Shown: positions 1 through 10,199, counted from the first letter of the stretch. The stretch: DNA of 64,000 nucleotides from Diphasiastrum complanatum (GCA_029204225.1 CM055096.1:58233600-58297599); one strand, 5' to 3'. The notes: generated by a model not told the origin, from the sequence alone. Numbers and translations: made by a program.

Positions 1-188
1 GTTCTAGAATAATCAGCTCGTCTTTCTTTTACAAGCTCTTTGAGTGCTTTTAAGCAACTTTATCTTTGTACTTAATAATGAGTGGAATATACAGTTTGTA
101 TAGAGCAATTATGTTGTCTTGTCTTGTTGCACTTGATGTTGTGCTGTGGTGATTGATCCGGTCGGGTGTTTAAACTGTTGTTTTAACT
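1..188 (+). mobile_element. Truncated copia LTR (AGTT...AACT family)
   Basis: This is the 3' part of the same LTR family seen in reverse at 22370-22540, where it sits directly beside a primer-binding site. It ends GTTTTAACT at 188 and is followed by CTTGATTGGTGCC, the continuation of the CACTA sequence seen uninterrupted near 43683. The start lies outside the window. It is either a 3' LTR or a solo LTR. Confidence 0.7.
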
Positions 189-703
189 CTTGATTGGTGC
201 CAAAGATACTCCAATTGGACATGTGATGCTTGAAGGGTGCCTTCGCAAGGGGCAACAAGCTAAGTGGTCTGAAGTCTCATGACTAGCACAAGTTCTTATA
301 GGTTAGCATGTCTTTTTAGCCTTGTGAATGTGTTTCATAGTGCGTCTTGTTCCAGTTCATCTATGGATCTCAATGACAACATTAACATTGTTTCATCTAT
401 ATAGTTCGTGCTTCCCTTGGTGTTGAGAGGGTTCTTGATAGAAGATGTTATGAGCTCATTCTACACAATCAGTGGTTTAATGAAATATATATGCATATCC
501 AATTTGATTCACATTAACTTCTAGACTAATTATAGCTTGAAATAAGGTGATCATTTAAGATAATGATGTAACTAATGTGCATATGTAATTATTGTTTAAT
601 TCTTTAGGGATACGGATGTTTTGGAGAACATGCGGCCAACTGTACTACTTGAAGAAGATGCAGTTGAAAATGGTACATCTCCGAATCCACCAGAGGCCTA
701 CTT
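189..703 (+). pseudogene. CACTA (En/Spm) tnp2-like remnant, right half
   Basis: The DNA matches 43683-44886 closely once the solo LTR at 43834-44524 is removed. The 43-kb copy carries motifs I recognise from tnp2-type transposases (IHACPNDCIHY, LLDPMHIVRNVG). This half starts just after the LDPMHI region and has many stops. A short readable stretch near 610-714 contains LEEDAVENG and ends in a stop. It cannot encode transposase. Confidence 0.6.
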
Positions 704-846
704 CGATGTGAAATAGAGGCTTCCATTTTGTCTACAATGAATTTGGTTTCCAATTTCCAAATGGATGGAAAGAGAGCTTATACAATGTAAGTTAGACTAT
801 GAGATATTTCCAACAAGACTAGTTGGACGTGAGTGTGTGTCATTGA
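704..846 (-). pseudogene. Germin-like 5' fragment beside CACTA remnant
   Basis: About 140 bp resembles the start-codon and 5' leader region of the germin-like gene at 61668-61790 (shared runs such as CATTTTGTCTA and TTCCAAATGGATGG), at roughly 80 percent identity by eye. The match begins at the first codons and runs into the upstream leader, antisense to the neighbouring transposase remnant. A second copy with the same boundary lies at 44887-45030. Only the gene start is present, so it is non-coding. Confidence 0.65.
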
Positions 847-1982
847 ACCTCCCTAAACGTCCCTTTACTATTATGCATTATTACTTTACTTTATAAATGA
901 ACTAAAATAGCCACAGGTGACACTGTCGCAAAAAACACGAGTGTTGGGATTTTGCGAAAAATGCGAAAAACCCAAAGGTGCTCTTAAATCCAATTTAGGA
1001 TTGCCCCACACTTTGCCAAAGTCATTTCCTTAACATTTGAGGCACTTAGAAAAATGTGACACTACATTTTACTCGTGATTCCTATCAGGCAAAAAATGCG
1101 AAAAAGGCGACACTGTAATTTTACAAGGGATTCCTGACAGGCAAAAAATGCGACACTGTTTCAAACTCCATGTATTTCTGCAGACTATGTGAAAACACTT
1201 GTAATTATGCAAACTGTATAAAAACATGGGAAAATCCGCAGAACTAGATAAACAATGGATGAAGATTAAAACCAATTAGTTAATTAGTAAGAAGAAGAAT
1301 AATCCAACATTTTTTCTTGCATATATAGGCCCTACTTTATATGTGTGCATGCACCCATGCAAGCCTATTGTTACGTCCATGTCCAGTATGTGGGATTCGG
1401 AATAATTCCTGGCATGGATAGCTGGTCACTCCAGTGTATGTGGTTATTAGTTATGCCTCGTCATTCCGGGCTTGGTCGATAAAGTAATTAATAATCATAT
1501 GAGGACCCAAACCTATAATTGGACATAGGAGCACTTGCATGGTGTTTGACGACTATAATGCAAGAATAGGAGGTCAATTGCTATTCCGGGTTGCACGGAA
1601 ATCCTAAGAAGAATATTCCCTCCTCATGAGAGAGAATATATACTAGTGGAAACTTGCCCATCTACCTATTGGATTTTTTGATCCTTGCAGCCAAGAGCCC
1701 CTCCTCTCTTGCATTCATTCACCATGGCATGGGGGTAAAATGGTTAGGGTACTAACTAGCCATTTCCTATTGGTTGGGTGGTATCAATGAAAGGCTTGAT
1801 GACATTCTTGGCATGCTTGTGGTTCAGTGAAGACTGGGTGCCTGAAGATATGCATGTGGCTTCAAGGGCAGCTTCAGTAATGCGCACCTTGTGGGTACCC
1901 CCCTAGTAGGTAATGTAAAATTTGGACTTCTCCTCTGTCGAGGTGCTAAAGGCAAAAGTTATAAATTGCATGTTGATTTTAC
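847..1982. other. Unclassified intergenic DNA
   Basis: AT-rich sequence without a convincing reading frame. Between about 905 and 1155 it carries many GCGAAAAA, TGCGAC and GGCAAAAAATGCG motifs. From 1320 to 1980 the DNA is less AT-rich but matches nothing else in the window and encodes nothing I recognise. Confidence 0.5.
1053..1152. repeat. Two-unit imperfect tandem repeat
   Basis: Two adjacent units of roughly 55-60 bp share GACACT-A-TTTTAC, a GATTCCT-CAGG core and GGCAAAAAATGCGA. A third partial unit begins at the following GCGACACTG. Confidence 0.55.
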
Positions 1983-2348
1983 TTGAAAAGATGCCCTCGT
2001 GGATCCCCATGCCGTGAGCAGAGACTCATCAAGGTTCATCCATTGAGCCACCGTGATTGTGCTAAGAAGTATCATGATGTCTGTTTGGATTGGAACATCA
2101 TGACGAACGACATAATGAGGAGACTAAGGAGTACCAGTAGAAGACATGATGAGAGTAGGCAAAAATTGAGAGTAATAGCGCAAGAGTGTATCAGAAGGCT
2201 AGAAGAAAGTTTTGGAAAGTTCTGGTCATTGGAAAATTTGGCAAGAGCTTCGCTAGCACAAGTGAGAAATGTAATCGAATTCAACCCTATTATAAGTGAT
2301 TTTGGAGGGTCCATTAGACAAAGTACTAGTTTAGCAACTCAATTCTAG
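1983..2348 (+). CDS. Unrecognised 121-codon reading frame
   Basis: The frame would encode an Arg/Lys-rich, probably helical 121-residue protein with a charged central part (residues about 45-80). I see no known domain, zinc knuckle, signal peptide or membrane segment. The reverse strand is open over much of the same stretch, so the frame may be chance. It lies upstream of the CGAAGGTTT-motif region and about 0.6 kb from the gypsy integrase end, so it could be a decayed retroelement frame. I do not assign a function. Confidence 0.2.
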   Translation: MKRCPRGSPCREQRLIKVHPLSHRDCAKKYHDVCLDWNIMTNDIMRRLRSTSRRHDESRQKLRVIAQECIRRLEESFGKFWSLENLARASLAQVRNVIEFNPIISDFGGSIRQSTSLATQF

Positions 2349-2395
2349 ACAAAAAAATTTAGACATGCTTAGTAGTGTGAAAATAGCTTCTAGAA

Positions 2396-2728
2396 ATCTC
2401 AGCGAAGGTTTCTGAACATCTGGTGATCTGGTGAAGATTAATCATTCGCCTAAGACCATTGTTTGCCTAGGTACTGTAGATAATAAAAATTTTCAGGATC
2501 TGAACCTATGTCCAACCTAATTTTGGCATTCTGAATCCATTTGTCAGGTCCGCGAAGGTTAATAAAGACTGTAAGGTGCTCGACGAAGGTTTCCAAAATG
2601 GTAAATTGCCGAACATTCACCTAACTTCAAAACAAGTAGTACTCTACTAGAGAACCTTCGCCCAACTCAGTATAGGTAAATCTGAGGTGGATGTGTAATA
2701 TGGCAACTCGGCGAAGGTTTCTAATATG
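2396..2728. repeat. Dispersed CGAAGGTTT motif cluster
   Basis: The motif CGAAGGTT or its complement recurs in about 330 bp: GCGAAGGTTTC near 2401, GCGAAGGTTAAT near 2552, GACGAAGGTTTCC near 2582, GAACCTTCGCC near 2651 and GGCGAAGGTTTC near 2711. Spacing is irregular and both orientations occur. Confidence 0.5.
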
Positions 2729-2972
2729 GTGTGTACAAGAAATGACTCAAAAAGTAATTTTCTAAGTCATTTCTCATAAACAACTGACTCTTGAAAATAT
2801 TTTTCTTCAACTTTTTCTGATGTGATGACTTTTTTCACTTTTGCTCATCATTTTTTTTTCTACTGTCATTTTCGAAAAAACGAAAATCAACCAAGTACTG
2901 AAAAACAAAGAAATTGTAAAACAACAAAAGTAAATCTGATAAGGTGTTGGATCATGTTGGTTGAATTGGCTG

Positions 2973-3143
2973 TCAAAACTTGTGTAATCGGCTGCCATTC
3001 ATCGAAGTATCAAATCGTTTTCCATCCAATTGTTCTAAAATAATTGCTCCATAGTTCAATATCTCTTTTACCTTGTATGGTCCTTCACCTGTGAATTTCA
3101 ATTTGCCTTTGATCAGTTTTGTCTTATACATCAATGTTAGATC
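2973..3143 (-). pseudogene. Ty3/gypsy integrase C-terminal end
   Basis: Read on the minus strand, the sequence encodes KTKLIKGKLKFTGEGPYKVK followed by NYGAIILE and a stop at 2973-2975. The GPY/F module is typical of the C-terminal end of gypsy integrases. The frame is cut at 3143 by insertion of the copia element at 3144-9006, and the preceding integrase residues continue at 9012. It therefore belongs to the same gypsy copy as 9012-10915. Confidence 0.85.
3139..3143. repeat. Target-site duplication AGATC
   Basis: AGATC at 3139-3143 is repeated exactly at 9007-9011, immediately outside the two LTRs. Five base pairs is the usual duplication length for copia integration. Confidence 0.95.
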
Positions 3144-3797
3144 TGTGAAAAATTGTCAACTAGTAGTATTTTCCTAACTTGAGATTTTGTAGGCCTATGG
3201 CCAAATAAAAGTTAGAGATAGGTTCATACATGTATGTAGAGGCCCAAAGTATGTGTACACTACTTTTGAGGTCACATTAATTAGAGGAGGTCGAGTGTGG
3301 AGCTCTTCTATTGGCTCATAATTTGGTGCATTCCTATTTGACCAAATTTCTAGGTATATGGGTGAATCCTATTGGACCCCAATTTTAGCCTATCATAAGA
3401 CAAGTGGCCAAGAGGCACTATGGCTGCTATAAATAGCCATCTCCACGAGTATGTACACATCTCATTTTCATTCTATTGAATGAATGTTATGCTCTTTGAA
3501 GATCCATCTTCTTCTCTCTCACTTTTTTGTTCATATCTTGCATTCTAGCCACTAGAATTGTGATTTCTTTGTTGCTATGGCTTCACACGTGTGAAATGCA
3601 GGTTGTAGGCTCTGAAGTACGGACAGGGACAGCAAGTTTCTGTTTGTGGAAGCTTATGATCAGATTTTGATGTTTAGTTGATGTTTAGTATGCTTAACAT
3701 CACAATTTCTATCATTTTTTCAATCTAGATGTGCATAACTTCCATGGCCAAGATCTTTATGAAACTTTAGCATCTTTTGGATCTGAGTTTTTTCACA
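3144..3797 (+). repeat. 5' LTR of copia A
   Basis: The LTR begins TGTGAAAAATTG and ends TTTTTTCACA. TATAAATA lies at 3428-3435, and a 14-bp palindrome TTCACACGTGTGAA at 3582-3595, some 150 bp downstream and probably inside the transcript. The primer-binding site follows with no gap. Confidence 0.95.
3428..3435 (+). promoter_or_regulatory. TATA box of copia A
   Basis: TATAAATA lies about 285 bp into the 5' LTR, in GC-richer surroundings than the rest of the LTR. The related LTRs at 35366-35913 and 46421-47070 also have ATATAAATAG or TTATAAAAGG at a comparable place. Confidence 0.75.
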
Positions 3798-3809
3798 TGG
3801 TATCAGAGC
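3798..3809 (+). other. Primer-binding site of copia A
   Basis: TGGTATCAGAGC is complementary to the 3' region of plant initiator methionine tRNA, the usual plant copia primer. It begins on the base after the LTR. Confidence 0.95.
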
Positions 3810-4406
3810 ATTAGGCGGCCAAATGTGCAGGTTTTGCCAGATTTAGAAGAGATTTGTGGGCGAGTTTGCTTTTGTAGCATTTCAATCAAGTTTCTAGCTA
3901 AAAATCTTGTTGATTTATGTGTAGAAATTGGATCTTTGTGATCAAAACATCATTTGTATGCATTTCAATTGAAGTAGGGCGAATTCCCTCTGTACTTATC
4001 AGAATAAGGAGACAAAAATTGTTTTGGAAAGAGGGAGATGCAAGATCCAACAAGATCCTATTAGTTTTCCATTCTAGCATATAGTTTTTTGATTCAATTT
4101 CTTGCTTCTTCATGTCAAAAACTTCAAAATTGATGTAACCCTCTGATTTTCAGTTTGCTGAATGATTCAAGAGTGTATTTCAATCTTAGGAGTGAGGGAA
4201 AAGCAAGTATATTGAGGTTTGGTCTTGGTTTGATCAAGAAATCATAAAACTAGTGGCTAAAATTAAGGAAAAAGTGAGGAAAAGAGAGAAAAAGTAAGGT
4301 TTTAGGTTCCAAATCTTTGTGATTTCTTCTTGTGTTTCATTTGTTGATTCAAGAGAGTGCTTAGTGCATTGGAACAGGTCAAAGATCAGAGATCAATCAT
4401 TGCAAC

Positions 4407-7400
4407 ATGGCTACAAATGGAGGCTACATGTTGGAAAGCAATGATAGGCTTACCTCCCTCAACTATTCTACTTGGAAAGTAAGGATGGAGTCTTTGCTTG
4501 AGATGAATGAGTTGATGGATATTGTTGTAGGTGTGGAGGAGAGACCTTTGGCACCTCAAGAACAATTGAGGTATGACAAGAGGGCAAAGAAAGCCCTTCA
4601 CATGATCAAGATGAATGTGACAAATGAGCTTATCAAAGAGGTTGGTAAGTGCACATCATCTAGTGAAGCTTGGGAAGCCTTGAAGAAGGTTTATGAATCC
4701 AAGTCTACTTCTAGAGTGTTGACTTTAAGAAGGCAAATCTTTTCTTGTATGCAAAAGAAGAGTGAGAATGGACATGCTTTTGTTTTGAGAGTTAAAGCAT
4801 TGAATGATGAGTTAGCATGCATTAATGATGGCATAAATAATGAGGAGCTTGTTCAAGTGATTCTCAATGGCTTGTTGGATGATCATGCTAATCTTGTTCA
4901 AAGTTATGCTATCCAAAAATGTTTACCAAGTGTTGGAGACTTGCAAGAGGTCTTGTTGGCTGAAGAATTCAGGTTGCAAGCAAGAGTGGGAGCATCTTCT
5001 ACATCTCAAGGAGGAGAAGAGGAGGCAATGTTCTCTAAAGGCAAGTTCAAGGGCAAAGGTAAAAGCAATTGGTCTAAAGGGCAAGACCAAGGTGAGCACT
5101 CTACTTTTGGCAAAAAGAAGGATAGATCTAAGCTAAAATGTTTCTATTGTGGAGTCAAAGGGCATTTTGCTAGTGATTGTTTTAAGAAAAAGAGGGATCA
5201 AGGGGAAAAGCAAACCAATCTAACTATTGATGAGGGTGGGGATGAGCTTCTTTCAAATGATGCTTTTGTTATGTCATCTTGCTTGTTGGCTAATCATGGA
5301 GACATTGATCCTTGGTGGATTGATAGTGGAGCCACTTCTCATATGACATATCATAAAGAGTATTTTTCATCTTTAATGGCATTTGATGGTGATAGGAAGG
5401 TAATCTATACCGCAAATGATGGTGAGTGTGCAATCAAGGGGATTGGCACAATTCCTATTTCACTTTCTACAAATAGGAATATAGAATTGAAAGATGTTTT
5501 GCTCATTCCATCCATTACCAAGAACTTACTTAGTGTAAGCCAAATGCTTGACAAAGGATTCAAAGTTGAGTTTGATGGTGATGCTTGCTTGATCAAAAAG
5601 GGGTGTAGTATCATTGCAAAAGGGAAAAGGCAAGGGAAATTGTTCAAGCTTGATGCATGTGTTGTTGCTAACCAAGTTGGATGCATGGCAAATGAACAAA
5701 TGTCAATTCAAGAGGTATGGCATAAAAGGATGGGACATCTCAACTACAAGGCCTTGGAGGAAATAGCCAAAAAGGAGGTAGTAAGGGGACTTCCCAAGTC
5801 TCTTACTTGCTTGAATCATGTTTGTGAAGAATGTGCTTTGTCTAAATCACATAGATTGCCATATACTAGATCTATATCTAGATCTAAGATGCCTTTTTCT
5901 CTCTTGCATTCGGATATTCATGGTGTTACTACAATTAGCAATGGAGGTGCTAAGATGTATGTAACTTTCATTGATGATTTTAGTAGATTTTGTTGGGTTT
6001 ATCTACTAAAGAGCAAGGATGAGGTGTTTGATGTGTTTGTCAAGTTCAAAGTTGCTATTGAGACTCAATTTACAACCAAAATCAAATGCTTGAGGAGCGA
6101 CAATGGTGGTGAATACATTTCTAACAAATTCAAAGCCTTTTGCGATGAGCATGGGATCAAGAGGGAGTACACATGTCCAAGAACACCACAACAAAATGGA
6201 GTGGCCGAGAGGAAGAATAGAACCTTGTGTGAGAGTGCAAAGGCAATGAGATTGAATGCTAATCTTCCTAAACCTTTTTGGAGTGATGCTTTGTTGTGTG
6301 CAAATTTCCTATGCAATAGATGGCCAAGTGTTGTATTGGAAGGAAAAACCCCTTTTGAAGCTTTGTTTGGTACGAAGCCTAATGTCAAGTTTCTAAGAAC
6401 TTTTGGATGCATTTGCTACTTCAACATTACTCTTGATGATAGAACTAAGGAGGATCCATCTTCAAGAAAGGGCATTTTTGTTGGTTATAGTGAAGTAAGC
6501 AAAGCATATAGGATTTATGTTCCTTCAATCAAGAAAGTGTTCACAAGTAGGGATGTCATTTTTGATGAAGGTAACATTCCAAAAGTTGTTTCAAGTGATG
6601 ATGGTGTTGTTGCAACTAATGTGCTTGATGACAATGGAGTTGATGACACATTGGATGTGGATGTTGAAGAAGCCTCTTCAAGTCAAATTCCAAGGAGAAC
6701 TCCAAGGCATAAAGTGAAACCCTCAAGGCTCACTTATGATGGCAAAGGTAAGCAAGTGGTGGATGGATCCAACTATGCTTTCCTAACTTCTTTTGATGTA
6801 CCTTCATGTGTAGATGAAGCAAGGCAAAAAGAGGAATGGATCCAAGCAATGGATCTTGAGTTTGAAGCACTTATGAAGAACAACACATGGAGATTGGTGG
6901 AGCTTCCAAAGGGCAAAAGTGCAATTGGATGCAAATGGATCTTCAAGGTAAAGACAAATCAAGATGGATCTATCAACAAGTTCAAGGCAAGGTTGGTGGC
7001 TAAAGGTTATGCTCAAGAGCATGGCATTGACTATGAGGAAACCTTTGCACCCGTGGCAAAGATGGTGAGCATAAGAGTAATCATTTCCCTTGCAACTCTT
7101 TATGGATGGGATCTTTGGCAATTAGACATTTCTAATGCTTTCTTGAATGGTGATCTTGAAGAGGAAGTCTACATGGAGCAACCCGAGAGCTATGTTTCTC
7201 ATAGCAAGCCTAATCATGTGTGTTTTCTACAAAAAAGTTTGTATGGTCTTAAGCAAGCACCAAGGAGTTGGTATGCTAGGCTTAACTCTTTTCTACTTTC
7301 TCAAAACTTCACTATGAGTGAGTATGATCATTCACTTTACTTTAGAATTAGTGCTAATGATGTTACAATCCTTCTAATTTATGTGGATGACATTATTTTA

Positions 7401-8357
7401 AGTGGAGGGAACAAGGAAGATATAGAAGATATCAAGAAAGCACTAAAAAAGGAATTTGAAGTGCATGATCTTGGTCTTTTGAGCTATATCTTAGGAATAG
7501 AAGTAATTAGAACTTCTCAAATCACTTTTATTTCACAAGAGAAGTATGCTATTTCTATTCTCAATAGATTTCATATGGTAGATGCAAATCCTATTGATAC
7601 ACCTATGGAATCACATGTAAAGCTAACTATAAGAGGTAATGAAAGATCCTTCGAGGACATTACTCTCTATAGGAAGCTAATAGGTTCTCTTATATATCTA
7701 ACCATCACAAGACCTGATTTATCTTATTGTGTTGGTAGATTAAGCCAATTCATGCAAGATCCTAGCATAGAACATTGGAAACTAGGAAAGAGGATCTTGA
7801 GATACATCTCGGGAACAAAAGATTTTGGCATTGTTTATAGAGGCTCATCACCTAACTTATTTGGTTTTTCAGATTCAGATTTTGCAGGAGACCTTATGGA
7901 TAGAAAATCCATAAATGCACATGCTATTTTCATAGGTGATGGAGCTATCTCATGGATGTCGAAGAAACAAGCAACTATATCACTTTCTTCTAGTGAGGCC
8001 GAGTACAAAGCTTTGACATCATGCACAAAGGAGATGGTGTGGATCAAGAGGATGATTATGGAGCTTCATTTGCTGGATTTTTCAGAGAGTCCAATCATCT
8101 TTTGTGACAACCTTTCAGCCCAAAGTCTAGCAAGCAATCCGGTTTTCCATGCAAGGAGCAAACATATCGAGGTGGCTTACCATTTTGTGAGAGAACAAGT
8201 GTTGGCAAAAGAGATCAAGCTTGAACATGTCCCATCAAAGGAATGTGTGGCTGATATCTTTACCAAAGCATTGGGAAAGGACTTATTTTTCAAGCATAGA
8301 ACAAGTCTTGGTGTACTTTCTAAATCTATGCTAAAACTAGTTGAAGAGGGAGTGTGA
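4407..8357 (+). CDS. gag-pol: Copia gag-pol polyprotein (1316 aa)
   Basis: One frame encodes all retrotransposon proteins. Gag (about 1-240) ends in a zinc knuckle, C245-x2-C248-x4-H253-x4-C258. The aspartic protease has WWIDSGATSHM with catalytic D306. Integrase shows the zinc-binding H439, H444, C473, C476 and the catalytic triad D503, D565, E601 with 35 residues between the last two. Reverse transcriptase includes D907 (QLDISNAFLNG) and YVDD at 992-995. RNase H follows, with SDSDFAGD near 1155, SSSEAEY near 1195 and FCDN near 1232. Protease-integrase-RT-RNase H is the Ty1/copia order. The start is the first ATG of the frame, 597 bp after the primer site, and related copies at 36423 and 47673 begin at the same codon. 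The stop lies 4 bp inside the 3' LTR. No frameshift or missing catalytic residue was seen. Confidence 0.95.
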   Translation: MATNGGYMLESNDRLTSLNYSTWKVRMESLLEMNELMDIVVGVEERPLAPQEQLRYDKRAKKALHMIKMNVTNELIKEVGKCTSSSEAWEALKKVYESKSTSRVLTLRRQIFSCMQKKSENGHAFVLRVKALNDELACINDGINNEELVQVILNGLLDDHANLVQSYAIQKCLPSVGDLQEVLLAEEFRLQARVGASSTSQGGEEEAMFSKGKFKGKGKSNWSKGQDQGEHSTFGKKKDRSKLKCFYCGVKGHFASDCFKKKRDQGEKQTNLTIDEGGDELLSNDAFVMSSCLLANHGDIDPWWIDSGATSHMTYHKEYFSSLMAFDGDRKVIYTANDGECAIKGIGTIPISLSTNRNIELKDVLLIPSITKNLLSVSQMLDKGFKVEFDGDACLIKKGCSIIAKGKRQGKLFKLDACVVANQVGCMANEQMSIQEVWHKRMGHLNYKALEEIAKKEVVRGLPKSLTCLNHVCEECALSKSHRLPYTRSISRSKMPFSLLHSDIHGVTTISNGGAKMYVTFIDDFSRFCWVYLLKSKDEVFDVFVKFKVAIETQFTTKIKCLRSDNGGEYISNKFKAFCDEHGIKREYTCPRTPQQNGVAERKNRTLCESAKAMRLNANLPKPFWSDALLCANFLCNRWPSVVLEGKTPFEALFGTKPNVKFLRTFGCICYFNITLDDRTKEDPSSRKGIFVGYSEVSKAYRIYVPSIKKVFTSRDVIFDEGNIPKVVSSDDGVVATNVLDDNGVDDTLDVDVEEASSSQIPRRTPRHKVKPSRLTYDGKGKQVVDGSNYAFLTSFDVPSCVDEARQKEEWIQAMDLEFEALMKNNTWRLVELPKGKSAIGCKWIFKVKTNQDGSINKFKARLVAKGYAQEHGIDYEETFAPVAKMVSIRVIISLATLYGWDLWQLDISNAFLNGDLEEEVYMEQPESYVSHSKPNHVCFLQKSLYGLKQAPRSWYARLNSFLLSQNFTMSEYDHSLYFRISANDVTILLIYVDDIILSGGNKEDIEDIKKALKKEFEVHDLGLLSYILGIEVIRTSQITFISQEKYAISILNRFHMVDANPIDTPMESHVKLTIRGNERSFEDITLYRKLIGSLIYLTITRPDLSYCVGRLSQFMQDPSIEHWKLGKRILRYISGTKDFGIVYRGSSPNLFGFSDSDFAGDLMDRKSINAHAIFIGDGAISWMSKKQATISLSSSEAEYKALTSCTKEMVWIKRMIMELHLLDFSESPIIFCDNLSAQSLASNPVFHARSKHIEVAYHFVREQVLAKEIKLEHVPSKECVADIFTKALGKDLFFKHRTSLGVLSKSMLKLVEEGV
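8343..8352 (+). other. Polypurine tract of copia A
   Basis: GAAGAGGGAG lies directly before the 3' LTR and would prime plus-strand synthesis. It also encodes the last residues of the polyprotein. Confidence 0.85.
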
Positions 8358-9006
8358 AAAATTGTCAACTAGTAGTATTTTCCTAACTTGAGATTTTGTA
8401 GGCCTATGGCCAAATAAAAGTTAGAGATAGGTTCATACATGTATGTAGAGGCCCAAAGTATGTGTACACTACTTTTGAGGTCACATTAATTAGAGGAGGT
8501 CGAGTGTGGAGCTCTTCTATTGGCTCATAATTTGGTGCATTCCTATTTGACCAAATTTCTAGGTATATGGGTGAATCCTATTGGACCCCAATTTTAGCCT
8601 ATCATAAGACAAGTGGCCAAGAGGCACTATGGCTGCTATAAATAGCCATCTCCACGAGTATGTACACATCTCATTTTCATTCTATTGAATGAATGTTATG
8701 CTCTTTGAAGATCCATCTTCTTCTCTCTCACTTTTTTGTTCATATCTTGCATTCTAGCCACTAGAATTGTGATTTCTTTGTTGCTATGGCTTCACACGTG
8801 TGAAATGCAGGTTGTAGGCTCTGAAGTACGGACAGGGACAGCAAGTTTCTGTTTGTGGAAGCTTATGATCAGATTTTGATGTTTAGTTGATGTTTAGTAT
8901 GCTTAACATCACAATTTCTATCATTTTTTCAATCTAGATGTGCATAACTTCCATGGCCAAGATCTTTATGAAACTTTAGCATCTTTTGGATCTGAGTTTT
9001 TTCACA
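8353..9006 (+). repeat. 3' LTR of copia A
   Basis: Same length and, as far as I can read, same sequence as the 5' LTR, including the palindrome at 8791-8804. It is followed by the AGATC duplication and then by gypsy integrase sequence. Confidence 0.95.
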
Positions 9007-9011
9007 AGATC

Positions 9012-9922
9012 TCCTTCCTTCAGATCTTTTTGTGTGTAATCGGCGATCATGTCATGCCTTGCAACGAGCTTTCTTTGTTGCTAATGCATGAACTGCTATC
9101 AATTTGGTTTCACAAAGTTTTTGTAAAGCCTCATGATGCATTTGTAAAGATTTTGCATCATCCAACCATTCCATTGCTGCTATGCGTAAGGATGGTATTA
9201 ATTATTCAATCGGCATAACTGCATCTTGACCATAGACAAGCTGGAATGGTGTTTGATTCGTAGTACCTTTGTAAGCTGTTCTGAATGCCTGTAATGCTGC
9301 ATGTAATTTATGTTCCCAATCAGAATGACTTGTTTCCACAGTTTTTGTCATAATGTTGTAGAGAATCTTATTGAAAGATTCAGCTTGGCCATTACCCCTC
9401 GGATAATACGGAGTTCTAAACTGATGAATAACGAAAAAGTCTTCCAACAGACACTATATCGTTTCATTCACAAAGTGTGTTCTGCGATCACTTACGATCT
9501 TGATAGGACATCCAAACCTAACAATAATGTATTCATACAAGAACTTGGTCATAGATTTTGCATCTGGCAACTCGAACTGCTTTTGCTTCAACCCATTTGG
9601 TCATGTAATTAGTTGCAACGATGATATATCTGGCTTGAGACCCTCTTGTCGTAGGATGAATAGGACCAACATAGTAAAGGCCCCATTTCTCGAACGGTGC
9701 TTACGATAAAACCATATGCAAAGGTTCATAATTATGCTTCGTAGGACGCCTTGCTCGTTGACACACATCACATGTTTGAATATAATTTTTTGTATCTTTA
9801 TGAAGTGTAGGCCACCAACATCCTGATTGCAAAAGTTTGCGAACAGTGATATCTATTGAAAAACGTCCTTTGCCCATTTCATCATGGGAAAACATGACTA
9901 GTTCAGGTACTTCATGTGGCAA
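9012..9922 (-). pseudogene. Ty3/gypsy integrase, core and zinc domain
   Basis: The minus strand carries the H2C2 zinc-binding region at 9701-9922 (GCWWPTLHKDTKNYIQTCDVC) and the core C-terminal part at 9202-9447 (TPYYPRGNGQAESFNK, with the catalytic Glu in QAES, and YGQDAVMPIE). Frames shift several times, and stops lie between 9447 and 9700. Downstream residues run to 9012 and resume at 3143 across the copia A insertion. It is a dead copy of a plant gypsy pol. Confidence 0.85.
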
Positions 9923-10199
9923 AACACATCTTCACAAAATATCATCCATTCCTTGGTGATATAATTGGCCTGCAATCAATTGATAAGGTTGTGCCTTAAG
10001 AATCAATTGCCTCTTTTGTATTTTTGTCAAGGAGTCATTAAGTTGGCCCAGCATCAAATATTCAATAATATTGGCTGCCCACTTAGGTATTGCTTCAACA
10101 TAGAATAACCACATTTGGTAATTCGTCATCCACTTCAGTATTAACTGGTGCTGATTTGATTTTGGATACATGGTTGGCCAGATAATGTTGTTTACCTTT

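Larger units (their letters stand above)
3144..9006 (+). mobile_element. Complete Ty1/copia retrotransposon (copia A)
   Basis: All expected parts are present in order: 5' LTR (3144-3797), primer-binding site TGGTATCAGAGC directly abutting the LTR, untranslated leader, one uninterrupted gag-pol frame, a purine-rich tract GAAGAGGGAG and a 3' LTR (8353-9006). The LTRs are 654 bp each, end in TGTGAA...TTCACA, and I saw no mismatch between them. An exact AGATC duplication flanks the element. It lies inside a decayed gypsy integrase. The intact frame, matching LTRs and intact duplication together indicate a recent insertion that may still be autonomous. Confidence 0.95.

Noticed and set aside
4386-8368. 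Antisense and shifted frames across copia A
   Set aside because: They are shadows of the intact gag-pol frame, with no own motifs.
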